This document shows positions 1 through 6,441 of a stretch of 14,935 nt of DNA, in pieces. Numbering within the stretch: the first letter of the stretch is position 1; each line of letters starts with the position of its first letter. The position numbers and the translations under genes are program-made. Source of the stretch: Burkholderiales bacterium. GTDB lineage: Bacteria > Pseudomonadota > Gammaproteobacteria > Burkholderiales > Burkholderiaceae_C. The DNA lies in assembly GCA_025352345.1 (NCBI GenBank), contig JANXTP010000153.1, forward strand, positions 1-14,935, written 5' to 3'. A model generated the notes under the pieces. It saw only the letters and a program-made list of their open reading frames with translations. It was not told the origin of the DNA and did not search any database.

Positions 1-342
1 CTGATCTACGCGACCAGCAACCGCCGCCACCTGTTGCCCGAGTACATGGCCGAGAACCTGACCTACCGGCACCAAGAAAACGGTGAGGTCCATCCGGGTG
101 AAGTGGTCGAGGAAAAGATCTCGTTGAGCGAGCGTTTCGGCCTGTGGATCAGCTTCTACCCGTTCACGCAGGACGAGTACCTGGCCATCGTCGCGCAGTG
201 GCTGCGTGGCTTCGGTGTCAGTGAAGACGCGATCGAGGCGGCGCGGCCAGAAAGCCTGGTCTGGGCGCTCGAACGCGGTTCGCGCTCCGGGCGCGTCGCC
301 TTCCAGTTCGCCAAGGACTACAGCGGGCGGCAGCCGCGGTGA
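1..342 (+). CDS. DUF815-family AAA+ ATPase, C-terminal part (5' end outside window)
   Basis: Reading frame 1 is open from the first base to a TGA at 340-342, giving about 113 residues of C-terminus; the start lies upstream of the window. The visible part begins IYATSNRRHL, a sensor-1-like stretch (strand ending in Ser-Asn) typical of DUF815 ATPases. It is followed by the family-typical EEKISLSERFGLWISFYPF segment, in which Arg of SERFGL is a candidate arginine finger, and ends with the RGSRSGRVAFQFAKD helix. Nucleotide-binding Walker A and B motifs would be upstream and cannot be seen. DUF815 proteins are cytoplasmic ATP-binding proteins of unknown role. The stop overlaps the GTG start of the next gene (GTGA), so the two are probably translationally coupled. 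The family assignment is from memory of conserved motifs; function remains unknown. Confidence 0.85.
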   Translation: MIYATSNRRHLLPEYMAENLTYRHQENGEVHPGEVVEEKISLSERFGLWISFYPFTQDEYLAIVAQWLRGFGVSEDAIEAARPESLVWALERGSRSGRVAFQFAKDYSGRQPR

Positions 343-776
343 GTGCGCTGGAGCCTGAACGCACGCCAGTTGATGTCGCCGTCGGGGTATTGATCGACGC
401 CGACGGCCGCTTCCTGATGACCTCGCGCCCCGAGGGCAAGGTCTACGCTGGGTACTGGGAATTCCCAGGCGGCAAGCTCGAAGTGGGCGAGAGCGTGGAA
501 GCAGCGCTGCGCCGCGAGTTGCACGAAGAAATCGGCATCGTGATCGGTGAGGTTCATCTCTGGCAGGTCGAGCTGGTCGACTACCCGCACGCGCGGGTGC
601 GGCTGCACTTCTGCAAGGTGTATGCGTGGCAAGGTGTCTTCGAGATGCGTGAGTCGCAGACGATGTCGTGGCAGACCCTTCCGGTCGAGGTGGTGCCGGT
701 GCTGCCGGGCACGATTCCGGTGCTGCGCTGGTTCGCCGACGAGCGGCGCCATGAGGGCCCGACACACCGGGGCTGA
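339..776 (+). CDS. mutT: Nudix hydrolase, MutT-like (8-oxo-dGTP pyrophosphatase type)
   Basis: This 145-residue protein starts at a GTG that overlaps the previous stop. A complete Nudix box lies at residues 45-67 (G-x5-E-x7-REL-x-EE-x-GI), with E60, E63 and E64 as the expected magnesium ligands. Upstream, VAVGVLIDADGRFLMTSRP and the GYWEFPGG stretch match MutT, which hydrolyses 8-oxo-dGTP to the monophosphate and so removes an oxidised mutagenic nucleotide from the cytoplasmic pool. The length fits stand-alone MutT (about 130-150 residues); there is no fused thiamine-phosphate synthase domain of the kind some proteobacteria carry. The coupling to a DUF815 ATPase recurs in Burkholderiales as I remember it. 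Nudix substrates are hard to infer from sequence, so another nucleoside diphosphate derivative is possible. Confidence 0.88.
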   Translation: MSALEPERTPVDVAVGVLIDADGRFLMTSRPEGKVYAGYWEFPGGKLEVGESVEAALRRELHEEIGIVIGEVHLWQVELVDYPHARVRLHFCKVYAWQGVFEMRESQTMSWQTLPVEVVPVLPGTIPVLRWFADERRHEGPTHRG

Positions 777-818
777 AGCTGCGCCGGCTGCAACTTTGAC
801 GATTGCTACACTGCCTCG

Positions 819-1208
819 ATGAGCTGGATCGACGATGTCAAATGGGACGCGCAAGGGCTGGTGCCGGTGATCGCGCAGGAGATCGGCAGCAACGATGTCC
901 TGATGTTCGCGTTCATGAACCGCGAGGCCCTGCAACGCACCGCCGAGCTGGGTGAGGCGGTGTACTGGAGCCGCTCGCGCGGCAAGTTGTGGCACAAGGG
1001 CGAGGAGTCTGGCCACATCCAGAAGGTGCATGAGCTGCGTATGGATTGCGACAACGATGTGGTGCTGATGAAGGTCGAGCAGCTCGGGCACAGCCCGGGC
1101 ATCGCCTGCCACACCGGCCGTCATTCGTGTTTTTTTCAAAAGTACCGCGACGGCGCCTGGCATGACGTCGAGCCCGTTTTGAAAGACCCGGAACACATCT
1201 ACAAATGA
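819..1208 (+). CDS. hisI: Phosphoribosyl-AMP cyclohydrolase (histidine biosynthesis)
   Basis: This 129-residue cytoplasmic enzyme hydrolyses the adenine ring of phosphoribosyl-AMP to give ProFAR, the third step of histidine synthesis. The DCDND motif at residues 76-80 carries the metal-binding aspartates and a cysteine (C77). C97 and C104 in the CHTGRHSC stretch complete the family's zinc site. The NREAL and YWSRSRGKLWHKGE segments are conserved substrate-binding regions. The length matches the monofunctional enzyme; HisE is encoded separately immediately downstream, overlapping by 4 bases (ATGA), whereas enterobacteria fuse the two activities. No clear Shine-Dalgarno sequence precedes the ATG; the 42-base gap from the Nudix gene shows no promoter I would trust. 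Upstream his genes are presumably just outside the window. Confidence 0.96.
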   Translation: MSWIDDVKWDAQGLVPVIAQEIGSNDVLMFAFMNREALQRTAELGEAVYWSRSRGKLWHKGEESGHIQKVHELRMDCDNDVVLMKVEQLGHSPGIACHTGRHSCFFQKYRDGAWHDVEPVLKDPEHIYK

Positions 1209-1573
1209 GCGCCCCAGAGTCAAATCCCCTGTCGCAGGACGTGCTCGCCAGACTGGCCGAGGTCATCGAAGCGCGCAAACTGGGCGATCCCGAAAAGAGC
1301 TATGTCGCGCGTTTGTTCCACAAAGGCACCGACGCCATCCTGAAGAAGATCGGCGAGGAAGCCACCGAGGTGGTGATGGCCGCCAAGGATGGTGACCCGA
1401 AGCAGGTGGTTTATGAAGTTGCCGACCTGTGGTTCCACTCGATGCTGGCGCTCAGCGCCTTCGGATTGAGCCCTGCCGACGTGCTGACGGAACTGCAGCG
1501 CCGCGAAGGGCTCTCAGGATTGGAAGAGTTCGCGGCCCGCAAAGCGCGCGACCGCGAAGCCAACGGAACCTGA
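1205..1573 (+). CDS. hisE: Phosphoribosyl-ATP pyrophosphatase (histidine biosynthesis)
   Basis: This 122-residue protein starts on an ATG overlapping the hisI stop (ATGA at 1205-1208), so coupled translation is likely. It hydrolyses phosphoribosyl-ATP to phosphoribosyl-AMP and pyrophosphate, the step before HisI. The all-alpha MazG-like core is visible: SYVARLFHKGTDAILKKIGEE at 32-52, with acidic metal ligands E51, E52 and E55, then E71 and D74 in EVADLWFH. Length and motif order match free-standing HisE. The C-terminal tail is basic and variable. A longer frame for the following gene starts inside hisE, but that start is rejected in favour of an ATG just after the hisE stop. Confidence 0.95.
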   Translation: MSAPESNPLSQDVLARLAEVIEARKLGDPEKSYVARLFHKGTDAILKKIGEEATEVVMAAKDGDPKQVVYEVADLWFHSMLALSAFGLSPADVLTELQRREGLSGLEEFAARKARDREANGT

Positions 1574-1578
1574 GGACC

Positions 1579-1959
1579 ATGGACGACGTGATCGACCTGC
1601 GTGAACCCGACGAATCGTTGAAGACGGTCGGGCACATCAGTTACCTGCTGCACACCACCGTGGCGGTGGGTGCGGTGCTGCCCGGCGTGCAGGCCAGTGT
1701 CGCTTTGCTGATCGTCGCCTTTGTCATTGACCTGGTAAAAAAGGACGATGCCGCCGGCACCTGGCAGGAATCGCATTTCCGCTGGCGCATCCGCACTGTG
1801 CTTTGGGCCGCTGGCCTGTACCTGCTGACCTCGCCGTTGTGGCTTTTGTTGGTGCTGCCGGGCTGGATCGCCTGGGGTCTGGTGTCGATCTGGTTCCTGT
1901 ACCGCGTGGTGCGCGGCTGGATGAACCTCAACCGCAACCAGCCGATGCCGCGGGGCTGA
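1579..1959 (+). CDS. Small inner-membrane protein, DUF4870-like
   Basis: This 126-residue protein is read from the ATG at 1579, five bases after the hisE stop; the in-frame GTG at 1429 would lie deep inside hisE and adds a non-membrane arginine-rich leader, so I discard it. A short polar N-terminus (MDDVIDLREPDE) is followed by about three to four hydrophobic segments near residues 17-35, 39-53, 73-93 and 95-112, and the chain ends in a basic tail. The overall look, including SLKTVGHISYLLH and the WFLYRVVRGWMNLN end, resembles DUF4870-type membrane proteins. In Burkholderiales such a gene often sits between hisE and the HIT gene. GAGGA lies only two bases before the ATG, so the ribosome binding site is poor and coupling to hisE is likely. 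Function is unknown. Confidence 0.8.
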   Translation: MDDVIDLREPDESLKTVGHISYLLHTTVAVGAVLPGVQASVALLIVAFVIDLVKKDDAAGTWQESHFRWRIRTVLWAAGLYLLTSPLWLLLVLPGWIAWGLVSIWFLYRVVRGWMNLNRNQPMPRG

Positions 1960-1983
1960 TGTGACCCTTAGCCCACGCGACCG

Positions 1984-2343
1984 ATGAGCGATGCCATGTC
2001 ACACGATGCGAACTGCATCTTCTGCAAGATCGTCGCGGGCCAGATCCCGAGCCGCAAGGCCTACGAGGACGAGGAGTTGCTGGTGTTCCACGACATCCAG
2101 CCGTGGGCGCCGGTGCATTTGCTGATCATTCCGAAGCAGCACATCGCGACGCATGCCGACGTGCTGCCCGAACACGAGCGCCTGCTCGGTCGCATGCTGC
2201 TGCTGGCGCCGAAGCTCGCGCAGGAGCACGGTGCCACCAACGGCTTTCGCAGCATCATCAACACCGGCCGCGATGGTGGCCAAGAGGTCTATCACTTGCA
2301 CCTGCATGTGATCGGTGGTCCCCGGCCCTGGAAGCAAGGGTGA
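1984..2343 (+). CDS. hinT: HIT-family purine nucleoside phosphoramidase (HinT-like)
   Basis: This 119-residue cytoplasmic protein ends with the histidine triad HLHLHVI (H104, H106, H108), the active site that forms a nucleotidyl-histidine intermediate. CIFCKIVAGQIPS near the N-terminus, FHDIQPWAPVHLLIIPK (residues 35-51) and NTGRDGGQEVYHLHLH place it in the Hint branch, which hydrolyses adenosine phosphoramidates and related acyl-adenylates. C11 and C14 form a CxxC pair, common in Hint proteins outside enterobacteria. Two starts are possible, ATG at 1984 and ATG at 1996; neither has a clear Shine-Dalgarno sequence. It closes the his-associated run; the next gene, tatA, has its own probable promoter. 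Confidence 0.92.
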   Translation: MSDAMSHDANCIFCKIVAGQIPSRKAYEDEELLVFHDIQPWAPVHLLIIPKQHIATHADVLPEHERLLGRMLLLAPKLAQEHGATNGFRSIINTGRDGGQEVYHLHLHVIGGPRPWKQG

Positions 2344-2395
2344 CGGCTGTCACGCGCCACGGGTTTATCAATGCGGACCGGTCAGTGGGCTGACC

Positions 2396-2401
2396 TAGAA
2401 T
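2396..2401 (+). promoter_or_regulatory. Probable -10 element of the tatABC promoter
   Basis: The hexamer TAGAAT lies 28 bases before the tatA ATG, in the 86-base gap after hinT. It matches the sigma-70 -10 consensus at five of six positions. No good -35 hexamer sits 16-18 bases upstream, so the call rests on the -10 and its position. The same 8-mer, CTAGAATC, precedes petA. Confidence 0.4.
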
Positions 2402-2416
2402 CCGCCGTCCTTTCGC

Positions 2417-2421
2417 AGGAG
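2417..2421 (+). promoter_or_regulatory. Strong ribosome binding site of tatA
   Basis: AGGAG lies eight bases before the ATG at 2430, followed by an A-rich spacer. It fixes the tatA start and fits the high TatA expression needed relative to TatB and TatC. Confidence 0.75.
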
Positions 2422-2429
2422 AAACAAAA

Positions 2430-2657
2430 ATGGGTTCATTCAGCATCTGGCATTGGCTGATCGTGTTGGTGATCGTGGTGCTGATCTTCGGCACCAAGAA
2501 GTTGAAGAACATCGGCGCCGACCTCGGCGGAGCGGTCAAGGGGTTCAAGGATGGCGTGCGCGACGGCGGCACGCCAGCTGATCCTGCCGCTCAGGTGACC
2601 ACGCAGAAGTCATCCGACGCGAACACCGTCGATGTGGAAGCCAAAACCAAGTCGTGA
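2430..2657 (+). CDS. tatA: Sec-independent protein translocase subunit TatA
   Basis: This 75-residue protein forms the oligomeric pore-like component of the twin-arginine translocase, which exports folded proteins across the inner membrane. A single N-terminal membrane segment at about residues 5-20 (IWHWLIVLVIVVLIF) is followed by the FGTKKL hinge at 20-25 and an amphipathic helix (LKNIGADLGGAVKGFKDGV), all typical of TatA. The C-terminus is polar and probably disordered. The GSFSIWHWLI beginning is the usual betaproteobacterial form. The stop overlaps the tatB GTG start (GTGA, 2654-2657), indicating coupling. It is the first gene of a three-gene operon with its own likely promoter and a strong ribosome binding site. 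Confidence 0.96.
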   Translation: MGSFSIWHWLIVLVIVVLIFGTKKLKNIGADLGGAVKGFKDGVRDGGTPADPAAQVTTQKSSDANTVDVEAKTKS

Positions 2658-3151
2658 TTGATTTCGGGTTCGACAAGCTCGCGCTGATCGGCGCGGTCGC
2701 GCTGATGGTCATCGGGCCGGAACGCCTGCCCAAGGTCGCCCGCACGGTCGGGCACCTGATGGGCAAGGCGCAGCGCTATGTGGCCGATGTGAAGGCCGAG
2801 GTCAACCGGTCGATCGAACTCGAAGAGCTGAAGAAGATGAAGGGCGAGTTCGAGACCGCGGCGCGCAACGTTGAGCAGAACACGGCGAGCGCGATTTACC
2901 AGACCAGCTCCGACTTGAGCAAGAACTGGGAAGACCGCGAGGCTTCGTCCACCGACGACCGCCCTCACCACTACGACCAGTACGACACGCTGCTGCTGCC
3001 GGTGCCCGACTATCGCAACCCGAACAAGCGCTGGCGCCTGAAGCGTGGCGCGATGCCGCAGTGGTACAAGCAGCGCAATGGCATCCGTGGCAAGGCGCAG
3101 TCGGGTGCGGCGCGTGTGGCACGCTTTCGGCCGCCATCGTCGTCGGCCTGA
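2654..3151 (+). CDS. tatB: Sec-independent protein translocase subunit TatB
   Basis: This 165-residue protein starts at a GTG overlapping the tatA stop. TatB binds TatC and forms the receptor for twin-arginine signal peptides. The N-terminal membrane helix (about residues 7-20) begins after MIDFGFDKL and leads into the GPERLP motif at 21-26, the TatB hallmark that separates it from TatA's FGxKKL. A long charged amphipathic helix with repeated Glu/Lys follows (about 27-75). The remainder is polar and ends in a basic tail (about 121-160, rich in Arg, Lys and Trp). The tail resembles what I recall of other Burkholderiales TatB proteins and would face the cytoplasm. The start of tatC follows after three bases. 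Confidence 0.95.
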   Translation: MIDFGFDKLALIGAVALMVIGPERLPKVARTVGHLMGKAQRYVADVKAEVNRSIELEELKKMKGEFETAARNVEQNTASAIYQTSSDLSKNWEDREASSTDDRPHHYDQYDTLLLPVPDYRNPNKRWRLKRGAMPQWYKQRNGIRGKAQSGAARVARFRPPSSSA

Positions 3152-3154
3152 TCC

Positions 3155-3943
3155 ATGGCAGCGAACCCATCAGGCCCTGACGAGCTCAGCGGCAAGGAAC
3201 AGCCTTTCGTCACCCACCTGATCGAGCTGCGCGATCGCCTGGTGCGCGCTGCGATCGCGGTAGGGGTGGTGTTTGGTGTGTTGTGCCTGTGGCCCGGCCC
3301 GGCGGGTCTTTATGACCTGCTCGCTGCCCCGCTGGTGGCCCACCTGCCCAAGGGCGCCACGCTGATCGCCACCAATGTGATCTCGCCATTCGTCGTGCCG
3401 CTGAAGATCACGCTGATGGCGGCGTTCCTGGTGGCGCTGCCGGTGGTGCTTTACCAGGTGTGGGCGTTCGTCGCGCCCGGCTTGTATGCGCACGAGAGGA
3501 AGCTGGTGCTGCCGCTGGTGATCTCGAGCACGGTGCTGTTCCTGATGGGCGTGGCGTTCTGTTATTTCTTCGTGTTCGGCAAGGTGTTCGCCTTCATCCA
3601 GAGCTTTGCGCCGAAGAGCATCACCGCCGCGCCTGACATCGAGGCTTATCTCAGCTTCGTGCTGACGATGTTCATCGCCTTCGGTGCGGCCTTCGAGGTG
3701 CCGATCGTGGTGGTGGTGCTGGCGCGCATGAACCTGGTCAGCATCGAGAAGCTGAAGGAGTTCCGCAGCTACTTCGTGGTGCTGGCCTTCATCATTGCCG
3801 CGATCATCACGCCGCCCGACATCGTGTCGCAGCTGGCGCTGGCCATCCCGATGTGCATCCTGTATGAAGTCGGCATCTGGGCCGCACGCATCTTCATCAA
3901 GCACACGCAGGCGCCGGCAGAGGAAAGCACGCCAGCGGCGTGA
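3155..3943 (+). CDS. tatC: Sec-independent protein translocase subunit TatC
   Basis: This 262-residue inner-membrane protein of six predicted helices recognises the twin-arginine signal. The diagnostic HLIELRDRL at residues 21-29 includes the cytoplasmic glutamate (E24) that contacts the signal arginines. AFVAPGLYAHERKL at 104-117 carries the second conserved glutamate (E114). FGAAFEVPI (176-184) and the ITPPDIVSQ stretch (218-226) are further family signatures. The length is normal for TatC (about 250-260). The gene begins three bases after tatB and closes the operon. Its stop lies only four bases from the stop of the convergent protease gene, leaving no room for an independent terminator. 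Confidence 0.97.
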   Translation: MAANPSGPDELSGKEQPFVTHLIELRDRLVRAAIAVGVVFGVLCLWPGPAGLYDLLAAPLVAHLPKGATLIATNVISPFVVPLKITLMAAFLVALPVVLYQVWAFVAPGLYAHERKLVLPLVISSTVLFLMGVAFCYFFVFGKVFAFIQSFAPKSITAAPDIEAYLSFVLTMFIAFGAAFEVPIVVVVLARMNLVSIEKLKEFRSYFVVLAFIIAAIITPPDIVSQLALAIPMCILYEVGIWAARIFIKHTQAPAEESTPAA

Positions 3944-3947
3944 TCTC

Positions 3948-5159
3948 TCAGCCGCCGTTGCGGCCGTCGATGTCCGGGTGCGGCACGGTTCTGGCCGGGC
4001 TCTTCGGCCGCTGAGCGACCGTCACCTGCAGGCTCATCGCCTTGTCAGCGCGCTGCACGCCGATCGATGCCACGCTGTGCGGCCGCAGCGAAGCGACCGC
4101 GTTCAGCAGCTGCGCGGTGTTGATTACGCGCTGCTCGCCGACCTTCACCACCACGTCACCCGGCAGCAGGCCGCCAGCGCTCGCTGGGCCGTTTTGCAGC
4201 ACGCCGGTGATCAGCACGCCTTGCTTAACGGGCAGGTTCAGCGTGTCGGCGATCTCAGCGGTCAGGTCGCGCGGCTCGACACCGATCCAGCCCCGGGTGA
4301 CCTGGCCTTCGCTGATCAGGCCGTCCATCACCTGGCGGGCGATGTTGGCCGGGATGGCGAAGCCGATGCCCATGTTGCCGCCGGAGCGCGAATAGATCGC
4401 GGTGTTGATGCCCATCAGGTTGCCGTTCGCATCGACCAGCGCGCCGCCGGAATTGCCGGGGTTGATCGCCGCGTCGGTCTGGATGAAATTCTCGAAGGTG
4501 TTGATGCCGAGCTGGTCACGGCCCAGCGCGCTGACGATGCCCGAGGTGACCGTCTGCCCGACGCCGAACGGGTTGCCGATCGCCAGCACCACATCGCCGA
4601 CCTGCAGTTCGTCGGCCTTGCCGAAGGCCATCACCGGCAGGCGGTCGAGCTTGATCTTCAGCACCGCGAGGTCGCTGTCCGGATCGGTGCCGATGACGGT
4701 GGCCGAGGCGCTGCGGCCATCCGGCAGTTGCACGTCGATGTCGCTCGCGCCTTCGATGACGTGGTTGTTCGTCAGCAGGAAACCGTCGGCCGAGACGATG
4801 ACGCCGGAGCCCAGGCCGACCTGCGCTTCCGAGCGGCTTTGCTTGTCACCGAAGAAGAAATACTGGAACCACGGATCGCCGGAACGCGGGTAGCGTGCCG
4901 TCGCTTTGCTGGCGGTGATGCTGACCACCGAGGGCGACGCCCGCTTGGCCGCGGCGCTGTAGCTGCCGACGACACCGACGCGCGCGATGGGCTCGGCGCT
5001 GACCACACTGCCGACTGATGGTGTGCCGAGCGACACGCCGCCGGGCAGGCCCCCGTCGCCCGACCGCCGCAGCCACTCGGGCTTCAGCGTGGCGATGACG
5101 AACAGCACAGCGACCATCACGGTGACCGTCTGGGAGAATAGAAGCCAGGTTCTGCGCAT
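3948..5159 (-). CDS. degS: Membrane-anchored trypsin-like serine protease with one PDZ domain (DegS/HtrA family)
   Basis: This 403-residue protein has an N-terminal anchor at about residues 5-24 (WLLFSQTVTVMVAVLFVIAT) without a clear cleavage site. The protease domain runs from about 65 to 285, with catalytic triad H133 (in TNNHVIEG), D163 (DSDLAVLKI) and S237 (GNSGGALVD). A single PDZ domain occupies roughly 290-383 (GWIGVEP to the GLLPGDVVVKVGEQ loop). One PDZ plus an uncleaved anchor is the DegS/AlgW layout. In E. coli and Pseudomonas such proteases sense misfolded outer-membrane proteins and start the sigma-E response, but no sigma-E genes are visible here, so a DegQ-like quality-control role is possible. 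The ATG lacks a Shine-Dalgarno sequence: its upstream strand reads CTCCTC, the complement of the neighbour's ribosome binding site. Confidence 0.9.
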   Translation of the reverse strand: MRRTWLLFSQTVTVMVAVLFVIATLKPEWLRRSGDGGLPGGVSLGTPSVGSVVSAEPIARVGVVGSYSAAAKRASPSVVSITASKATARYPRSGDPWFQYFFFGDKQSRSEAQVGLGSGVIVSADGFLLTNNHVIEGASDIDVQLPDGRSASATVIGTDPDSDLAVLKIKLDRLPVMAFGKADELQVGDVVLAIGNPFGVGQTVTSGIVSALGRDQLGINTFENFIQTDAAINPGNSGGALVDANGNLMGINTAIYSRSGGNMGIGFAIPANIARQVMDGLISEGQVTRGWIGVEPRDLTAEIADTLNLPVKQGVLITGVLQNGPASAGGLLPGDVVVKVGEQRVINTAQLLNAVASLRPHSVASIGVQRADKAMSLQVTVAQRPKSPARTVPHPDIDGRNGG

Positions 5160-5166
5160 GAGGAGG
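5160..5166 (+). promoter_or_regulatory. Ribosome binding site of the nif3-family gene
   Basis: GAGGAGG at 5160-5166 precedes the GTG at 5172 by five bases and decides that non-ATG start. It occupies half of the 12-base gap between the two divergent start codons. Confidence 0.75.
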
Positions 5167-5171
5167 AGTCT

Positions 5172-5921
5172 GTGGCCCGTCGTTCAGAAATCGATCAGTA
5201 TCTGTCGGCCTTGCTGCAGACGGCGGGCTTCAAGGATTATGGGCCGAACGGTCTTCAGATCGAGGGGCGCGACGAGGTGCGCAAGTTGGTCAGCGGCGTC
5301 ACCGCCAGCCGGGCGCTGATCGACGCGGCGATCGCCCTCCAGGCCGACGCGCTGCTGGTGCACCATGGCCTGTTCTGGCGCGGGTATGAAGGGCGCATCA
5401 CCGGCTGGCTGAAGCAGCGCATCGCTCCGCTGCTGGCCCACGACATCAGCCTGTATGCCTACCACCTGCCGCTGGATGCACATGCCGAATTCGGCAACAA
5501 CGCGCAACTCGGCGCCCGGCTGGGCGTGAGTGCCGACGCGCGTTTCGGCGAGCAGTCGCTGGGCTTCATCGGCACGCTGTCGGCGCCCTCCAGCGTGGCC
5601 GATCTGGCGGGCCGATGCGAGCGCCTGTCAGGTCGCCAGGCCACGGCGATCGATGGCGATGGCCGGGCGCTGAGCCGCATCGCCTGGTGCACCGGCGGCG
5701 CGCAGTCGTACTTCGAATCGGCCATCGCCGCAGGTGCCGACGTGTTCATCACCGGCGAAATCTCCGAGCCGCAGGCGCATCTGGCGCGCGAAACCGGTGT
5801 GGCCTTCATCGCCGTCGGCCACCATGCGAGCGAACGCTATGGCGTGCAGGCGCTCGGCACTCACCTGGCGGCGACCTTCGGTATCGAGCACTGCCACATC
5901 GAGATCGACAACCCAGCCTGA
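5172..5921 (+). CDS. Nif3-like dinuclear metal-centre protein (YbgI/DUF34 family)
   Basis: This 249-residue cytoplasmic protein starts at a GTG with a strong ribosome binding site. Members form a toroidal hexamer with a two-metal site. The ligands can be seen as H64 and H65 in LVHHGLFW, H98 and D102 in AYHLPLDAH, and H217 and E221 in the GHHASERYGVQ stretch. DYGPNGLQIEG near the N-terminus and WCTGGAQ (172-178) are also family signatures. The length matches the short bacterial form (E. coli YbgI, 247 residues), without the inserted PII-like domain of longer homologues. The name GTP cyclohydrolase type 2 found in databases is weakly supported; the true reaction is unsettled. It is divergent from the protease gene and convergent with the BLUF gene. 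Confidence 0.93.
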   Translation: MARRSEIDQYLSALLQTAGFKDYGPNGLQIEGRDEVRKLVSGVTASRALIDAAIALQADALLVHHGLFWRGYEGRITGWLKQRIAPLLAHDISLYAYHLPLDAHAEFGNNAQLGARLGVSADARFGEQSLGFIGTLSAPSSVADLAGRCERLSGRQATAIDGDGRALSRIAWCTGGAQSYFESAIAAGADVFITGEISEPQAHLARETGVAFIAVGHHASERYGVQALGTHLAATFGIEHCHIEIDNPA

Positions 5922-5943
5922 CGGCGCGACGGTGATGGCCGCC

Positions 5944-6345
5944 TCAGCTCGACAGATCGCAGGCCGGCAGCAGCTTCAGAAATGCGTGCGCTGCTTGCTC
6001 GGGATCACCCGCCGCTGCCGCATCGAACGCGTCATGATCGCCGTAGCCGCATTGCCACTGCGTCATCATTCGTGGCGCCGGACGGGGCGTGTCCAGCAGC
6101 AGCTGGACACGGCAGTGCCTAGGGTCGCGTTCGATGCGCCGCATCAAGGCCTGTGTCGTGTCTGGATCGCCTTCCAGCAATTGACAAAAACGTTCGCCGT
6201 CGAACAGCAGTGCGCCGCTCAACTTCAGCCGATGATTGCGTTCGCGTGACTGACGCAGAATTTGACCGACGACGGTCGACGGCATGGCCGGCGCCAACTC
6301 ACTGACATACAGAAATCGACGCAACGACAGGGTGCTGAGCGACAT
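5944..6345 (-). CDS. Short BLUF-domain blue-light photoreceptor
   Basis: This 133-residue protein is almost entirely one BLUF domain, which binds FAD non-covalently and senses blue light through hydrogen-bond rearrangement around flavin. By alignment from memory with AppA, Y13 corresponds to Y21, N37 to N45 and Q55 to Q63, with the Tyr-Gln spacing of 42 and Tyr-Asn spacing of 24 preserved. SGALLFDGERFCQLLEGD (43-60) and IERDPRH (71-77) are strongly BLUF-like. W97 matches AppA W104, and the nearby semi-conserved methionine is replaced by C99. There is no output domain, so it must signal by protein contact, as short BLUF proteins such as PixD do. It is divergently transcribed from a Crp/Fnr regulator across a 60-96-base gap. 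No Shine-Dalgarno sequence is evident. Confidence 0.9.
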   Translation of the reverse strand: MSLSTLSLRRFLYVSELAPAMPSTVVGQILRQSRERNHRLKLSGALLFDGERFCQLLEGDPDTTQALMRRIERDPRHCRVQLLLDTPRPAPRMMTQWQCGYGDHDAFDAAAAGDPEQAAHAFLKLLPACDLSS

Positions 6346-6441
6346 GAGCAGACGCGGGATTGAAAGGCGATGCAGGCACTGTAGTGATGCGATCCCCGTG
6401 GTGGTGTGTCCAAAGACATACCGTTGTCAGGGCGTCTGCCG

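Noticed and set aside
796..812. TTGACG and TACACT before hisI as a promoter
   Set aside because: The spacer is only about five to six bases, far from the required 16-18.
318..1223. Open frame of 301 codons antisense to the Nudix and hisI genes
   Set aside because: It spans two clear enzymes on the + strand and shows no protein-like motifs.
1429..1578. Upstream extension of the DUF4870-like membrane protein
   Set aside because: It lies inside hisE, is arginine-rich and unlike the membrane protein; the ATG at 1579 fits the gene order.
3170..3904. Open frame of 244 codons antisense to tatC
   Set aside because: Extremely rich in His, Arg, Asp and Gln, as expected from the reverse of hydrophobic codons.
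3935..3955. GCGGC/GCCGC inverted repeat at the tatC-protease junction as a bidirectional terminator
   Set aside because: Only five pairs, mostly within coding sequence, and no T-tract on either strand.
3795..5018. Open frame of 407 codons antisense to the DegS-like protease
   Set aside because: Low-complexity Ala/Arg/Asp-rich translation with no recognisable domain, fully covered by the real protease gene.
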